Shown here: one piece after another, positions 14,948-14,975 of the stretch
How positions within the stretch are numbered: the stretch's first letter is position 1
Layout: every line of letters begins with the position of its first letter
Origin: an uncultured Muribaculaceae bacterium
GTDB lineage: Bacteria; Bacteroidota; Bacteroidia; Bacteroidales; Muribaculaceae
Length of the DNA: 14,975 nt
Assembly (NCBI GenBank): GCA_910586455.1
Contig: CAJUHX010000049.1
Span: forward strand, 1-14,975
Direction of reading: 5' to 3'
The notes under the pieces: generated by a model
Databases searched by the model: none
What the model saw: the letters and a program-made list of their open reading frames with translations, nothing else
Told to the model about the DNA's origin: nothing
Program-made: the position numbers and the translations under genes

Positions 14948-14975
14948 ATGAAGAAACTTATATACTCCATATTCA
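14948..14975 (+). CDS. Start of an unidentified gene, probably a secreted or lipoprotein product (truncated by window)
   Basis: The ATG at 14948 opens a frame reading MKKLIYSIF up to the window edge. Two lysines followed by hydrophobic residues is the usual beginning of a signal peptide. A -7 element directly upstream and the oxalate-operon terminator before it suggest a separate transcription unit. Only nine residues are visible, so nothing more can be said about function. Confidence 0.5.

Overview
The window looks like chromosome of a gut Bacteroidales bacterium, most likely of the Muribaculaceae (formerly S24-7) type. Four lines of evidence point this way. Several genes are preceded by the Bacteroidetes -7 promoter element TAnnTTTG instead of a sigma70 box. 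Start codons lack clear Shine-Dalgarno sequences. The Wza/Wzc pair, RNase R and GyrB are of the kind seen in that phylum. An oxalate-degradation operon is also present, a trait I recall being reported for Muribaculaceae. The family assignment is an inference, since there is no rRNA here.

Layout, left to right. (1) Positions 1-2622, minus strand: a polysaccharide export pair, a Wza-like outer-membrane lipoprotein followed 6 bases later by a Wzc-like co-polymerase/tyrosine kinase that runs off the window start. (2) Positions 2822-5210, plus strand: a GT4 glycosyltransferase and, behind its own -7 element, a membrane-anchored GT2-like glycosyltransferase that seems to lack the usual DxD motif. 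A 26-bp perfect hairpin closes this block and separates it from converging genes. (3) Positions 5288-10581, minus strand: read in the direction of transcription, a thioredoxin-fold protein without catalytic cysteines, gyrB with a textbook Bacteroidetes promoter, rnr (RNase R) and folB. (4) Positions 10726-14774, plus strand: frc (formyl-CoA:oxalate CoA-transferase), oxc (oxalyl-CoA decarboxylase) and an AEC-family permease, ended by a strong intrinsic terminator. (5) Positions 14931-14975: a -7 element and the first codons of a new gene, probably encoding a secreted protein.

The oxalate block is the most biologically telling part. Frc moves CoA from formyl-CoA to oxalate. Oxc decarboxylates oxalyl-CoA to CO2 and formyl-CoA, using one proton, and the formyl-CoA returns to Frc. 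The permease is the obvious candidate for bringing oxalate in and/or letting formate out. The order CoA-transferase, decarboxylase, AEC permease matches E. coli yfdW-yfdU-yfdV and not the Oxalobacter arrangement with OxlT. The CoA-transferase departs from the characterised enzymes, as recalled, at its active-site glycine loop and at the Trp48/Gln48 position. I found no CRISPR array, tRNA, rRNA, insertion sequence or phage gene. I saw no clearly undescribed multi-gene system; the novelty is mostly in variant active sites and intergenic structures.
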